17,404 nucleotides of DNA from an uncultured Olegusella sp. (GCF_947253395.1 NZ_CAMXYY010000028.1:1-17404), one strand, 5' to 3'. Positions 1-7,892 are shown, counted from the first letter of the stretch. The notes: a model not told the origin generated them from the letters alone. Program-made: numbers and translations.

Positions 1-513
1 TTTTGATATCTAGACTATGCTGCTGTCAAAGTGCGCAAGAAATTGTACGTTACCTTCGTGACTAGTGCGGTATTGCATGACACCATAAGAAAAAGTTAAA
101 CATTCATCAACAGACAGTAATTTTGCCTCTTATTAACCTTTTTCTAGGGGAGGTGATGGGCGATGGTTTTTTCTGGGAAGCAAATAAGAACAAATCTGTA
201 TCTAGCTTTATTTTGTAGGTATGCCGAATTCTACAATGCAATAAAAATAGTAAAACAGGGTAGCAAGGCTGCAAAAAACAGCGCACTAAGACAGTTCCCA
301 TGCAACAAGCAGTAGTATGAGGCACCTAGCCTTACGTTTGTGACAATTATCAGTGCAGACAAATTATTTCCAGATGTCCCGTGATGCATCTTTTTGCACA
401 AGGAGCCTCATAAATCACACATCATTGCAAGGGTAGGATTCCGCACAATTTCTTGTCATGCTTCCGCTCCACATACGTTTACTCTTAAACCATCGGCGTA
501 TCTAATCTGAGAT
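1..513. other. Left-edge region without a recognisable gene
   Basis: I see no recognisable coding region in these 513 bases. The only item worth noting is a strong Shine-Dalgarno-like run (AGGGGAGG, about 147-154) nine bases before an ATG at 163, which opens a 50-codon plus-strand frame ending at 315. Its product is basic, has no recognisable domain and could easily be chance. A minus-strand 72-codon frame over the same stretch has no convincing ribosome site. A short inverted repeat (TGAGAT/ATCTCA, 508-523) overlaps the stop codon of the HxlR gene. The stretch may be decayed or regulatory DNA. Confidence 0.4.
163..315 (+). CDS. Possible 50-residue small protein (doubtful)
   Basis: This short frame opens with ATG nine bases after the purine-rich AGGGGAGG and ends at TAG 313-315. 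The product is lysine-rich in its second half and has no signal peptide, membrane helix or known motif that I can see. An alternative ATG at 157 in another frame gives only about 20 codons. The good ribosome site is the only support, so it is listed for completeness. It may be non-coding. Confidence 0.15.
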   Translation: MVFSGKQIRTNLYLALFCRYAEFYNAIKIVKQGSKAAKNSALRQFPCNKQ

Positions 514-873
514 CTACATCTCAAGTTCGGATTCGTCTCCGGCTATATCTTCGCCTGGAGAATACTTTGAACCCCATTCAAAAATAGAATCAAGAACTGG
601 CTCCAATTCAAGACCGCTTTCGGTAAGTGAGTAGAGCGTTCGGACAATAGATCCATCATCATAAGACTGCCTGGCTACTACATCTTTTGCTTCGAGCTTG
701 CGGAGGATGGTAGAGAGAACCTTTTTGCTGAGTCCGGGGTGATGTCGCAGAATTTCTCCAAAATGCTTGGGACCTGAAAAGAGGTAGATTATTATAGACA
801 GCTGCCATCGATGAGCAAAAAAAGTTGTGCAGGTATAGTACATATTATCAAGGTCATTTTCACCGAACCGCAA
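514..873 (-). CDS. HxlR-family winged-helix transcriptional regulator
   Basis: This 119-residue protein is close to the usual HxlR size. Residues about 15-95 form the family's single winged-helix domain: the start C15 with the H-R-W-Q-L stretch in place of the common G-K-W-T-L, the FSGPKHFGEI segment (32-41), the recognition-helix region LSKKVLSTILRKLEAKDVV (48-66) and the wing ending in YSLTESG (81-87). The tail is acidic. Family members bind DNA as dimers and often respond to electrophile, redox or small-molecule stress, usually controlling a divergent neighbour. The start is TTG at 873, chosen because GGAGG lies seven bases upstream; the nearby ATG is out of frame. No intact divergent target gene follows, so its regulon cannot be read from context. 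Ligand and target are unknown. Confidence 0.85.
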   Translation of the reverse strand: MRFGENDLDNMYYTCTTFFAHRWQLSIIIYLFSGPKHFGEILRHHPGLSKKVLSTILRKLEAKDVVARQSYDDGSIVRTLYSLTESGLELEPVLDSIFEWGSKYSPGEDIAGDESELEM

Positions 874-1285
874 CGCACTCCTCCATTCAGTTTTCGAAGT
901 AGTTATTTATTAACCTATTCTACCCTAAGTATTTTTCCTTTTTAGGGGTGCTCTCTTGGCTTGCGCTTGGCAGCGGTAGCATTGTTCACAATTTGTCTTT
1001 GATAGAATGGGACAATCTCAGAGAAAGCAAAACGGCATTACTGTTCAACTACCTTGTTGTCAATGCAATTTATGAGCATGATACGGCAAACTTGCTGTGT
1101 ATCGCCTTCTCTTCGATGTGCCCTACGTGGTACCTACGCTAGATTATTATGCACCTCTACCCTATTGCTTAGGTATGTCTGGGGGGGAGGATAATGCGGA
1201 AGTATTTAAGAAGCTTTACAATCACAGCGCGATAGCAATGACTGAGTTTTCGTTTGGGATGTAGTACCTAGACACACACGGAGCG
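874..1285. other. Intergenic region between the HxlR and Elp3 genes
   Basis: This stretch holds the HxlR promoter region and then about 330 bases without a recognisable gene. An inverted repeat CCCTAA/TTAGGG at about 923-947 lies 50-75 bases upstream of the HxlR start and could be an operator. A 64-codon plus-strand frame opens at GTG 948 (ending 1142) directly on this repeat, but it has a poor ribosome site and no recognisable motif. A run of seven G followed by GAGG at about 1180 precedes an ATG that opens only 13 codons. The region may contain the remains of a lost gene once divergent from the regulator. Confidence 0.35.
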
Positions 1286-3133
1286 TTATAGTTTCCGGCG
1301 CTGATAGAGTCCTGCATCCTCAAAACCGAGACGTCGGTAGTAGGCGCGGGTGCCCACTGAGCTAATGACGTTGATACTGCTGTAGCCTGCGCTGTGGGCA
1401 ATGTCGCACGCGCGTTCAACCAGCTGACGGCCCAAGCCTTTGTGTTGAGTAGCAACATCCGCTTGACCAAGGCGTACTGCTTGACCATAGACGTGTACCT
1501 CACGAATCATTGCTTGTCCTGGTGCGACAGGTAGCTCATCTGCTCTGACATCGGCATTCCCATCACAAAGGAGTTTCCACTTAGGAAGAGACAGACGGCA
1601 AAAACCTGCAATTCGGCCCTCGGGGGTAACCCACTGCAAAAAGTGTTCGTTCGTAGCGACGGTTTCATAGGTAAAATCATCCAGCACGAGTTCAGTAAAG
1701 TTAATCTTGTCTAGGGAGATTTCTCTAAAACGAATTTCTTGCACGAGACCCGCCCTGCCTGCATTTCGGATCTCGTTTTCCACCATCTGACGCAGGTTGG
1801 TATGCTTGTTTCCCACAAGAATGTCATCGGCACTAATGTCACGAATCATACGAGAAATGCGAATATAGGGCGGTGTTGCAAGGACATCACTCACGAGCAC
1901 ATCAACAAGCTCTTCTCGACTATATGGACCCCATGAGCCATCCCTGAAATGTTCTACCAGCTGTGTTCCTTCTACCAGCGCACAGGGGTAAAGCTTTATT
2001 TCGTCAGGCAAAAAATTGGAATTATTTACAAAGGTTTGAAAGTCCTGCTTGTCTGATTCGGGCGTGGATCCCAACAAATTCACCATCAGATGCGCATGAA
2101 TTTTGAAACCACAAAGCCGAATAAGGTTAAAGGCCCGGTAAATCTGTCCCAAGCTGGTGTAACGCTGATTGGCGTCCAGTATGGCTTGTCGGGTGCTCTG
2201 TATGCCCATCTGAATCTTCGTGCAGCCCATCTGACGAAAAAGTGTGAGATTTTGTGGGGTAATGGTATCGGGGCGTGTTTCGATAACAAGTCCTACCACC
2301 CGATGCTGTGCATGTTCATTGCGTAGTTGCTCATCAAAAAGCTCATTCATCTGTGCACTCATATACTTTGAAGCACTTTGATGAGCCTCGCTTTTTTGAT
2401 ATAAATCATGGAACGCGTCATTGAAGCTTTTCTTGCCTTGATTAACTAATACTTGCTGTGTCTCTACAAATTTGCTGAGTTGAGCAGGACTATTCTCAAG
2501 ACCTAACTTACGGTAGTGGGCATAGCGTTGGCGTAAGGTTTCTTTGGTGATAGGCCAGTCGTTAAGAGCGCGGAATAGCTCGCGAATAAACCAAATTTGA
2601 TAAGCGCGCGGATAGTCGCTCCAGGTTCCGCCGAGCACAATGAGCTCGATTTTATCGATAGAATGTCCCATTTGCGATAGTGCGCGTAGACGAGCGGCAA
2701 CCTGCAGATAGGGGTCAAAAAAGTTATGCTCTGCGCGTTGGCAGGCAGGCTCGTTGGTAAGATAACTTTTGGGCATGCGCAGGTCGCAGGGGCAGTATAA
2801 GCAATTACTCGAGCAAGTTTGGGGGCGCGTAATAACGGTGATGGTTGCAACACCTGACCCCGTGCGATGAGGCTTCATTTGGATGGTACGAATAAGGCGT
2901 TTTTCAAGCATGTTGTCAATATTCCAGCACTTCCAGTGCTCAGGATTCTCTTGCTTTATTTTTTGATAAAAAGGCAAGATGAAGCGCTTCGAAAGATGTT
3001 TTTCGTTGTTGCGCACGCCGCGGTTATGTTTACGCCAAAGAGCATCTAACTCAGACCGAGTTAACGCATCATCCATGCGCTCTGCTGGCAGCGCGCGCAG
3101 GTGTTCAAGTATGTCCAGCAAGAGTTCTTCCAT
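1286..3133 (-). CDS. elp3: Elp3-like tRNA uridine(34) acetyltransferase (radical SAM + GNAT)
   Basis: This is a 615-residue homologue of Elp3, the enzyme that uses S-adenosylmethionine radical chemistry and acetyl-CoA to build the carboxymethyl group on wobble uridine of certain tRNAs. From the ATG start, the iron-sulfur cysteines are C107, C111 and C114 (CX3CX2C, within TCSSNCLYCPC). They are followed by Elp3 landmarks: NEPACQRA, IELIVLGGTWSDYP and the radical-SAM barrel segment VGLVIETRPDTI. The C-terminal GNAT domain shows the acetyl-CoA loop QHKGLGRQLVERA and the family-typical ISSVGTRAYYRRLGF ending. The frame extends to a TTG at 3169, but ATG 3133 is preferred because GGGAGAG lies six bases upstream, whereas the TTG has no ribosome site. 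The length is at the long end for bacterial forms, with about 100 residues before the cluster. It is monocistronic here; a Trm9-like methyltransferase lies 2.7 kb away. Confidence 0.92.
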   Translation of the reverse strand: MEELLLDILEHLRALPAERMDDALTRSELDALWRKHNRGVRNNEKHLSKRFILPFYQKIKQENPEHWKCWNIDNMLEKRLIRTIQMKPHRTGSGVATITVITRPQTCSSNCLYCPCDLRMPKSYLTNEPACQRAEHNFFDPYLQVAARLRALSQMGHSIDKIELIVLGGTWSDYPRAYQIWFIRELFRALNDWPITKETLRQRYAHYRKLGLENSPAQLSKFVETQQVLVNQGKKSFNDAFHDLYQKSEAHQSASKYMSAQMNELFDEQLRNEHAQHRVVGLVIETRPDTITPQNLTLFRQMGCTKIQMGIQSTRQAILDANQRYTSLGQIYRAFNLIRLCGFKIHAHLMVNLLGSTPESDKQDFQTFVNNSNFLPDEIKLYPCALVEGTQLVEHFRDGSWGPYSREELVDVLVSDVLATPPYIRISRMIRDISADDILVGNKHTNLRQMVENEIRNAGRAGLVQEIRFREISLDKINFTELVLDDFTYETVATNEHFLQWVTPEGRIAGFCRLSLPKWKLLCDGNADVRADELPVAPGQAMIREVHVYGQAVRLGQADVATQHKGLGRQLVERACDIAHSAGYSSINVISSVGTRAYYRRLGFEDAGLYQRRKL

Positions 3134-3304
3134 GTAGCTCTCCCGTACTTCAGTCTGTTTAGGATGCAATTATAAGCAAGGCAAGATAAACGCAAATTTC
3201 GCGCTAGCATGTACCGTACAACTAGTATCTATGAGCATTACCTAAAGTCACATGCCTAGCGAGACAGTAGGAGCGCCTTCCTACCGGGCGTTAGCACTGT
3301 CATT

Positions 3305-3333
3305 TTGACATGCGTAGAAGGTTGGTATATTTT
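3305..3333 (+). promoter_or_regulatory. Promoter of the ABC exporter / secreted peptide operon
   Basis: A perfect TTGACA at 3305-3310 is followed after 17 bases by TATTTT (3328-3333; TATATT overlaps it at shorter spacing). The ABC gene's ATG follows at 3356 behind GAGAGG. This argues against the longer frame that opens at TTG 3305, since that codon is part of the -35 box. Just upstream, 3263-3301 can fold with GACAGT/ACTGTC at its base and a GTAGGA/TCCTAC hairpin inside it, which might block read-through from the left or be an operator. Confidence 0.6.
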
Positions 3334-3355
3334 TTTAAAAAAAGAGAGGTTTGCC

Positions 3356-5185
3356 ATGTCGTATTTCAAACTTGTTCTCAAGGTAGCTATACGCGAACCA
3401 ATTGTGTGGATTGGAACAGCCTTTCTAGCGGGGATTCTCTCTATTTGTTTGATAATTCCATATCCTCTATTTGGCCCAGATTTGCTGCGCCAGACGATGA
3501 ATATGAATTATAAAGTCCTATCAGAAAGTATGACAAATGGGGCATATGATGGTGCACCAGCTCAAATTGTCGAAGAAGCTGAACTACGACTCCAATATTT
3601 ACGCACGATGCTCAATGCGAATACAAGTTCAGAGTTTTATACATCTCTTGCACGGCTGTATGCTCTAGACGAAGAAGCCTCTTCGTCGGGGTCGCTTATT
3701 GGCTCAACTCAAAATGAAATGTCAGCAGCAAAAAAATATGCTGAAGTGATGAGCGAGGTTGGAGAGCTTCCAGAATACGATTCTTCGATTCAGCTGCCAG
3801 CTGTCTTTTTGGCATCTGTCGCGCCAAGCACACTGCCACAATTTGTTCTTCCGATACCTGCTATTGCAATAGTATTTGCTGTCTCAAAAATTACTAGCAA
3901 AAAAAAGTTACTTGGCAGCACTGTCATTCCAGCTGGTATATCTGTTCTATCAAAAAGTGCTGTTGGAGTGGTCATCTGTCTCGTGAGCTTTCTTCTTTCC
4001 TGCGCTCCGGTGCTTCTTGGTGCAATCTTAAAAAATGGTTTTGGAAGCCACATTTATCCCATGGTATTTCTTAAAGGTGGTTCTATAGTCGAGACTACGG
4101 TGGGGCAAGCCGCTCTATGGACGATAATGCTTATCATGTTAACATGGTTGTTTTTATCTGTTTTTGGCATTTGTATCTCAAGTCTTTCAAAAAATACCCT
4201 AGCCGGAGTGTTTGGAACTTTCATCCTTGCGCTTATTCCAAGTGCACCATCCTATTATTCAGCAGGTTCACCTATTGGTTTTTTGTTGGAATATATTCCA
4301 CTTTCATATTTTTGCCCATGGGTTATTGCTGGAAGTTTTGGATCTTTTCCCTATGTGGATATGACGCCAGCGTATTCTTTGAATCCTTTGGCTGGCTGTT
4401 TTATTCTTGGTATGTGGACTAGCGGCATCCTTGCTCTAGCTACGTTTTTTGCTTTTGCTCGACAGCGCATATGCGCAGGAAAGAATAGGCCAACTAAAGA
4501 CTGTGGGATTCTTCTTCATGCAGCGACTGTTGCATATGGGCGCAATATTCTTCTGTTCAATGCGTCACTTCGAGTGAATCGAGGGGAGATAGTCGGTCTT
4601 ATTGCGCCAAATGGATCGGGCAAGACCACCTTACTCAATTTACTTTCTGGTAGAACGCGACGGATGAGACAAGGAACACTTAGCATCAATGGATTAGCTC
4701 CAACGGATGAGGTTGCATACGCATATAGTGTGTACTATGCTCCCAGCGATGCGAGCTTGATGTACCCTTCCATGAGTGTAAAATTCCATATTCAAGCTGT
4801 GCAGATACTCCGTGGTCAATCTGCTAGTCTCAGTGCGCTTGCAGAAGAAATCGGTATAGTCAATTTTCTTGATAAACCAGTAAGAGCTTTGTCGCAGGGA
4901 ATGATGCGTCAACTATCTTTAGCGATGGCCATTGCATCTGGCGCACCATACGTTCTTCTTGATGAACCTATAAATGCCCTTGATCCCAATAAATCAGAGC
5001 TTGCAGGAAATTGTATCCAAAGGATGGCAAAAAGAGGCATGGGGATTATAGTCTCGTCGCATCAGCCAGAAGAGATGGATCGTATTTGCACCCAGTTTAT
5101 TTTTCTAGTAAATAAAACGCTTAGATATATCAAAACGGGTGAGAAGCAAACCTGTCGGGAATTGTTTCATAAGTTCTTTGGTTGA
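3356..5185 (+). CDS. Fused ABC-2 permease/ATPase exporter subunit
   Basis: This 609-residue single chain joins a membrane permease to its ATPase. About six membrane helices are visible (near 16-36, 148-176, 202-224, 252-275, 281-299 and 345-367), with a large hydrophilic segment of about 110 residues between the first two, as in ABC-2 type exporter permeases. The ATPase domain spans about 384-595: Walker A APNGSGKTT (417-425, with Ala in place of the usual first Gly), signature LSQGM (512-516, a variant of LSGGQ), Walker B VLLDEP (533-538) and switch His569. Two chains presumably dimerise in the cytoplasmic membrane. The start is ATG 3356 with GAGAGG six bases upstream. The next gene, 55 bases on, encodes a small secreted protein, so export of or self-protection against that product is a reasonable inference; substrate and direction are not proven. 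The codon use looks more A+T-rich than in lysS or greA. Confidence 0.85.
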   Translation: MSYFKLVLKVAIREPIVWIGTAFLAGILSICLIIPYPLFGPDLLRQTMNMNYKVLSESMTNGAYDGAPAQIVEEAELRLQYLRTMLNANTSSEFYTSLARLYALDEEASSSGSLIGSTQNEMSAAKKYAEVMSEVGELPEYDSSIQLPAVFLASVAPSTLPQFVLPIPAIAIVFAVSKITSKKKLLGSTVIPAGISVLSKSAVGVVICLVSFLLSCAPVLLGAILKNGFGSHIYPMVFLKGGSIVETTVGQAALWTIMLIMLTWLFLSVFGICISSLSKNTLAGVFGTFILALIPSAPSYYSAGSPIGFLLEYIPLSYFCPWVIAGSFGSFPYVDMTPAYSLNPLAGCFILGMWTSGILALATFFAFARQRICAGKNRPTKDCGILLHAATVAYGRNILLFNASLRVNRGEIVGLIAPNGSGKTTLLNLLSGRTRRMRQGTLSINGLAPTDEVAYAYSVYYAPSDASLMYPSMSVKFHIQAVQILRGQSASLSALAEEIGIVNFLDKPVRALSQGMMRQLSLAMAIASGAPYVLLDEPINALDPNKSELAGNCIQRMAKRGMGIIVSSHQPEEMDRICTQFIFLVNKTLRYIKTGEKQTCRELFHKFFG

Positions 5186-5240
5186 AAGGAGTAGGAAGAC
5201 ACAAGAATTATGGGTGGGCACCAATGAAAGGGAGGAGGAA

Positions 5241-5585
5241 ATGCGGTTTAGCAAGAGTGTAAAGAAAATCTTAGTCGCTGCTTTATTTGCTTTCATCGTA
5301 TTTCCAATGTTCTATTCGGAGCCTGTTAAGGCGCTTCCAGCAGGTCAGGGGGAAACGTCTAATGAGCTAATGCGTGTCAAAATGTTTCAAGAGGTGGAAA
5401 ACACTTATAAATCTTTTTCAACTAGTTTGTTTTATCTCTCAAAATATGATGTAACATATAAAAAACTGTATTTTAAAAATAGTTTTTCCCTGCGTGGTGT
5501 AACTCCGATTGCTTATTATTCAGGAACTTACAAAGGCTGGAATGGAAAGATAACTGTTTTTAAGTGCGAATATAACGTCTGGTAA
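5241..5585 (+). CDS. Small secreted protein, candidate bacteriocin or secreted peptide
   Basis: This 114-residue protein was not matched to a family with confidence. The N-terminus is a textbook signal peptide: basic MRFSKSVKK, a hydrophobic core LVAALFAFIVFPMF and a likely signal-peptidase site after VKA (residue 31), leaving a mature chain of about 83 residues. The mature part is rich in Tyr, Phe and Lys, has one Cys (C110) and ends in CEYNVW. Lactococcin 972, as I recall it, also ends in an aromatic Y-N-x-W tail and is Sec-exported at similar size, but similarity beyond the tail is not evident. ATG 5241 is chosen because the run GGGAGGAGGA sits just before it; the longer frame from 5139 overlaps the ABC gene and would hide the signal peptide. 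It follows the ABC exporter gene by 55 bases and is followed by a strong hairpin, so the two are probably one operon. Confidence 0.7.
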   Translation: MRFSKSVKKILVAALFAFIVFPMFYSEPVKALPAGQGETSNELMRVKMFQEVENTYKSFSTSLFYLSKYDVTYKKLYFKNSFSLRGVTPIAYYSGTYKGWNGKITVFKCEYNVW

Positions 5586-5621
5586 TTCAAAGAAAGATTG
5601 TCTTCCTGCTAAGTTCTGATA

Positions 5622-5666
5622 GATAGAACGCCGCCCTAGGTCTTAAGTCTAGGGCGGCTTTCTATC
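5622..5666 (+). terminator. Long hairpin terminator of the exporter/peptide operon
   Basis: The arms GCCGCCCTAG (5630-5639) and CTAGGGCGGC (5649-5658) form ten perfect pairs around a nine-base loop. After a single C/T mismatch, GATAGAA (5622-5628) pairs with TTCTATC (5660-5666), giving 17 of 18 paired positions. The T-tract is short (CTTTCT) and falls in the outer arm. It is probably a rho-independent, perhaps bidirectional, terminator; it starts 37 bases after the peptide's stop. Confidence 0.75.
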
Positions 5667-5826
5667 ATTGATCATCAGTACATAACATCATTTCTGTACG
5701 GATCTTTATGAGGAGATAAGAGAAGCATCCGCTACGTAAGTGGCAAGTTGTAGATATAGATAAAAATTATGTCCTGTTGTACCGTACAGTAGATTTGAAA
5801 GTTTAGTTTTACTCGGGGCCGGGGAT

Positions 5827-6663
5827 GTGACAGTGAATATCGAAATTGCGCGACGACTGAACCGCTTAAATACAGAGTTTTACCAGGCTCAGGCTGCTTC
5901 ATTTTCACAAACGCGCCAGGCACCTTGGCAGGGGTGGGAAAGAGTCGTCGAGCTCGCGGGTATATCTTCTTGTGACTTGCGGACGTTGTCTGTGCTGGAT
6001 GTGGCGTGTGGCAATTTGCGCTTTGGAGATTTTCTTGCGCATACATTAAAGCCCCCCTGTGTGTCTGCAAAAAGTACTGATGTGGCACAAACTCATACCT
6101 CCGTTGCATACTATGCGGTAGATAACTGTATATCCCTTGCACGTCGTAGCGCTTTTTTGCTTCCTTGGGACGTTGAATTTACGCACATAGATCTTGTTGA
6201 AGAGCTTATAAGCAAGCATACGTCTGGTTTGCTGGATTCAAACTTTCTAGCCGTTGATTTGTCACTTTGTTTTGGGTTTATGCACCACGTGCCCACCCAG
6301 GCCGCTCGAATTACCCTGATTCGAGAGCTGCTTGGAGCTACGCGCTCAGGTGGCAGCTGTGCGCTCTCATTTTGGCAATTTATGAATAATCCTAAGCTTG
6401 CGAGTCGTGCTCAAGAAACTACTGCCGAGGCGTTGGACAAACTGGGTATGGCGCAGGCTGATTTAGAGCCTAACGATTTTTTGTTGGGATGGCAGGAGCG
6501 TTCTGATGTCTGGCGCTATTGTCATCATTTTGATGCGGCAGAAATTGACGCACTTGTGGATGCTTCTTCTGATCTAGCTGAACTACAGGAGTGCTTTTCA
6601 GCTGACGGACATACAGGAAACCTCAATAGGTACTTGGTATTTCGAAAGAAGAAACGTTCGTAA
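5827..6663 (+). CDS. Class I SAM-dependent methyltransferase, Trm9/ALKBH8-like
   Basis: The protein has 278 residues. The Rossmann-fold methyltransferase core is clear: glycine motif VLDVACGNLRFG (56-67), an acidic strand end AVDN (97-100), a second acidic strand IDL (121-123), then CFGFMHHVPT (148-157) and GGSCALSFWQF (175-185). The double histidine after the post-II strand, the S-x-W-Q stretch and the C-terminal RYCHHF and LNRYLVF segments recall the tRNA methyltransferases Trm9 and ALKBH8, which esterify carboxymethyl-uridine at the wobble position. That assignment is an inference; a generic Methyltransf_11 enzyme is the safe call. The start may be GTG 5827 or GTG 5833; a GGGGCCGGGG run precedes both. 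Elp3, which makes the matching tRNA substrate in eukaryotes, is encoded 2.7 kb upstream on the other strand. Confidence 0.75.
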   Translation: MTVNIEIARRLNRLNTEFYQAQAASFSQTRQAPWQGWERVVELAGISSCDLRTLSVLDVACGNLRFGDFLAHTLKPPCVSAKSTDVAQTHTSVAYYAVDNCISLARRSAFLLPWDVEFTHIDLVEELISKHTSGLLDSNFLAVDLSLCFGFMHHVPTQAARITLIRELLGATRSGGSCALSFWQFMNNPKLASRAQETTAEALDKLGMAQADLEPNDFLLGWQERSDVWRYCHHFDAAEIDALVDASSDLAELQECFSADGHTGNLNRYLVFRKKKRS

Positions 6664-6781
6664 GATTCTGACAGGATTCAACGGTGTAATTGCGCTTGCT
6701 GCACCGCTCCCCGTCTTGTTTAGGCTATGAGTTTTGCATTGCGATAAGCTGAGATGGACTGGTGGTAGGTGAGGGGGCACG

Positions 6782-7828
6782 ATGTTTTGCACAAACTGTG
6801 GCGCTCTGCTTGATAAAGAGGCAAAATTTTGTCCTAGCTGTGGTATGCAGGTGGTTGCTGATTTTGCTGCTCGGGCTGCGGCAAATCCTGCCAAGCCCGC
6901 GTCCAGCCCTGATGCATCCAATGACCTTACGCAATCTTTGCCTCACGACGAAAGCAAGCAAATACTTGAGAACAATCACGAAGCTTTTGCTACTCAAGAA
7001 GTGGTGGATGTCCAGGATGATTCAGGTCTTTTTGTAGATACTACAAGCTTGGATGAGACCTTTTTGATGGAGGATAATGCGCCGACAGAGTATATACCTG
7101 TGGCGGCAAATGCGCCCGTCTCTCCTGTGGTAGTTCGTCAAGCTGCGGCTCCGCGTCGTGACCGCAATACGATTATTGCTGCGGTGGCCATAGCTGTGAT
7201 TGTACTTGCTACCTGCGCTATGTTGGCGATTATATTTTGGCCCAGCGAAAAGCCCAATGAGGTTGCAGTACAGCCTCCCGTAGAAAAACCTGGTCCTGCC
7301 GCGCCAAAGACAGATGCTAAGGGTGCAAAAACTGAGATGCCTGAAATAAAACCTGATACAAGCAAAGACGAGCCTGCGGTGCCCGCTTTGGATTACTACA
7401 AGAAACTGAGTGAAATCTATATAAGCATTGGTGGATATGATGATGCAGTAAGGCTATGCTCGAGTGATTTTAACGAAAACTATCTCAAACCTGACATGAA
7501 CAAGCGCAATGAGCTTGCAAATTCTGCCGCTACCATTGAGGCGGATTTACTCCAGCTGAAAAATGATATAGCGGCATTGGCTGTGCCTCGTGACTCGCCC
7601 TATAGCGACGATTTTAAGAATATGACTACGCTTGCGGAGGATTTGTACCAGCGTATTCATGTTATCAATCGTGCGTGGTCAAAGGCGAATTCTTATGGTG
7701 TCAATTCCAAAGATCACGACGATGAAATTAAAGAGGTGCTCAAGTCAGTGTATGACTCAAATAACAAAAATAAGTACTTTGAGGAGTTCAATGCGCTGTA
7801 TCCCAAGGCGCAACCGACAAAAAAGTAA
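6782..7828 (+). CDS. Zinc-ribbon, single-pass membrane protein
   Basis: The 348-residue protein begins with a zinc ribbon, C3-x2-C6 and C17-x2-C20 (MFCTNCGALL and FCPSCGMQV). An Ala/Pro-rich and acidic linker (about 25-125) follows, then one membrane helix (about 129-153, after the basic stop RRDRN) and a Pro/Lys-rich stalk (155-190). The C-terminal domain of about 160 residues is mostly helical by its heptad-like pattern and contains no recognised catalytic motif. The ribbon is expected in the cytoplasm and the C-terminal domain outside. Such proteins are common in Coriobacteriia and Firmicutes and have no agreed function; a sensory or envelope role is only a guess. The ATG is supported by GAGGGGG a few bases upstream. 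It lies 118 bases after the methyltransferase on the same strand and may be co-transcribed. Confidence 0.8.
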   Translation: MFCTNCGALLDKEAKFCPSCGMQVVADFAARAAANPAKPASSPDASNDLTQSLPHDESKQILENNHEAFATQEVVDVQDDSGLFVDTTSLDETFLMEDNAPTEYIPVAANAPVSPVVVRQAAAPRRDRNTIIAAVAIAVIVLATCAMLAIIFWPSEKPNEVAVQPPVEKPGPAAPKTDAKGAKTEMPEIKPDTSKDEPAVPALDYYKKLSEIYISIGGYDDAVRLCSSDFNENYLKPDMNKRNELANSAATIEADLLQLKNDIAALAVPRDSPYSDDFKNMTTLAEDLYQRIHVINRAWSKANSYGVNSKDHDDEIKEVLKSVYDSNNKNKYFEEFNALYPKAQPTKK

Positions 7829-7892
7829 CGGAAAAACGTAGGTAAGGATTCGGCATGCGTTTTGCGTAGGTGTGGAGTGAATCCAGAGCGAG

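Noticed and set aside
107..325. 72-codon minus-strand frame
   Set aside because: No convincing ribosome site, and composition looks random.
948..1142. 64-codon plus-strand frame after the HxlR gene
   Set aside because: It opens at GTG on an inverted repeat, with no ribosome site and no recognisable motif; treated as possible relic DNA only.
3134..3169. Upstream TTG start for Elp3 at 3169
   Set aside because: No ribosome site before it, whereas ATG 3133 has GGGAGAG at good spacing.
5139..5240. Longer start of the secreted protein at 5139
   Set aside because: It overlaps the ABC gene and would bury the signal peptide; the strong GGGAGGAGGA site supports 5241.
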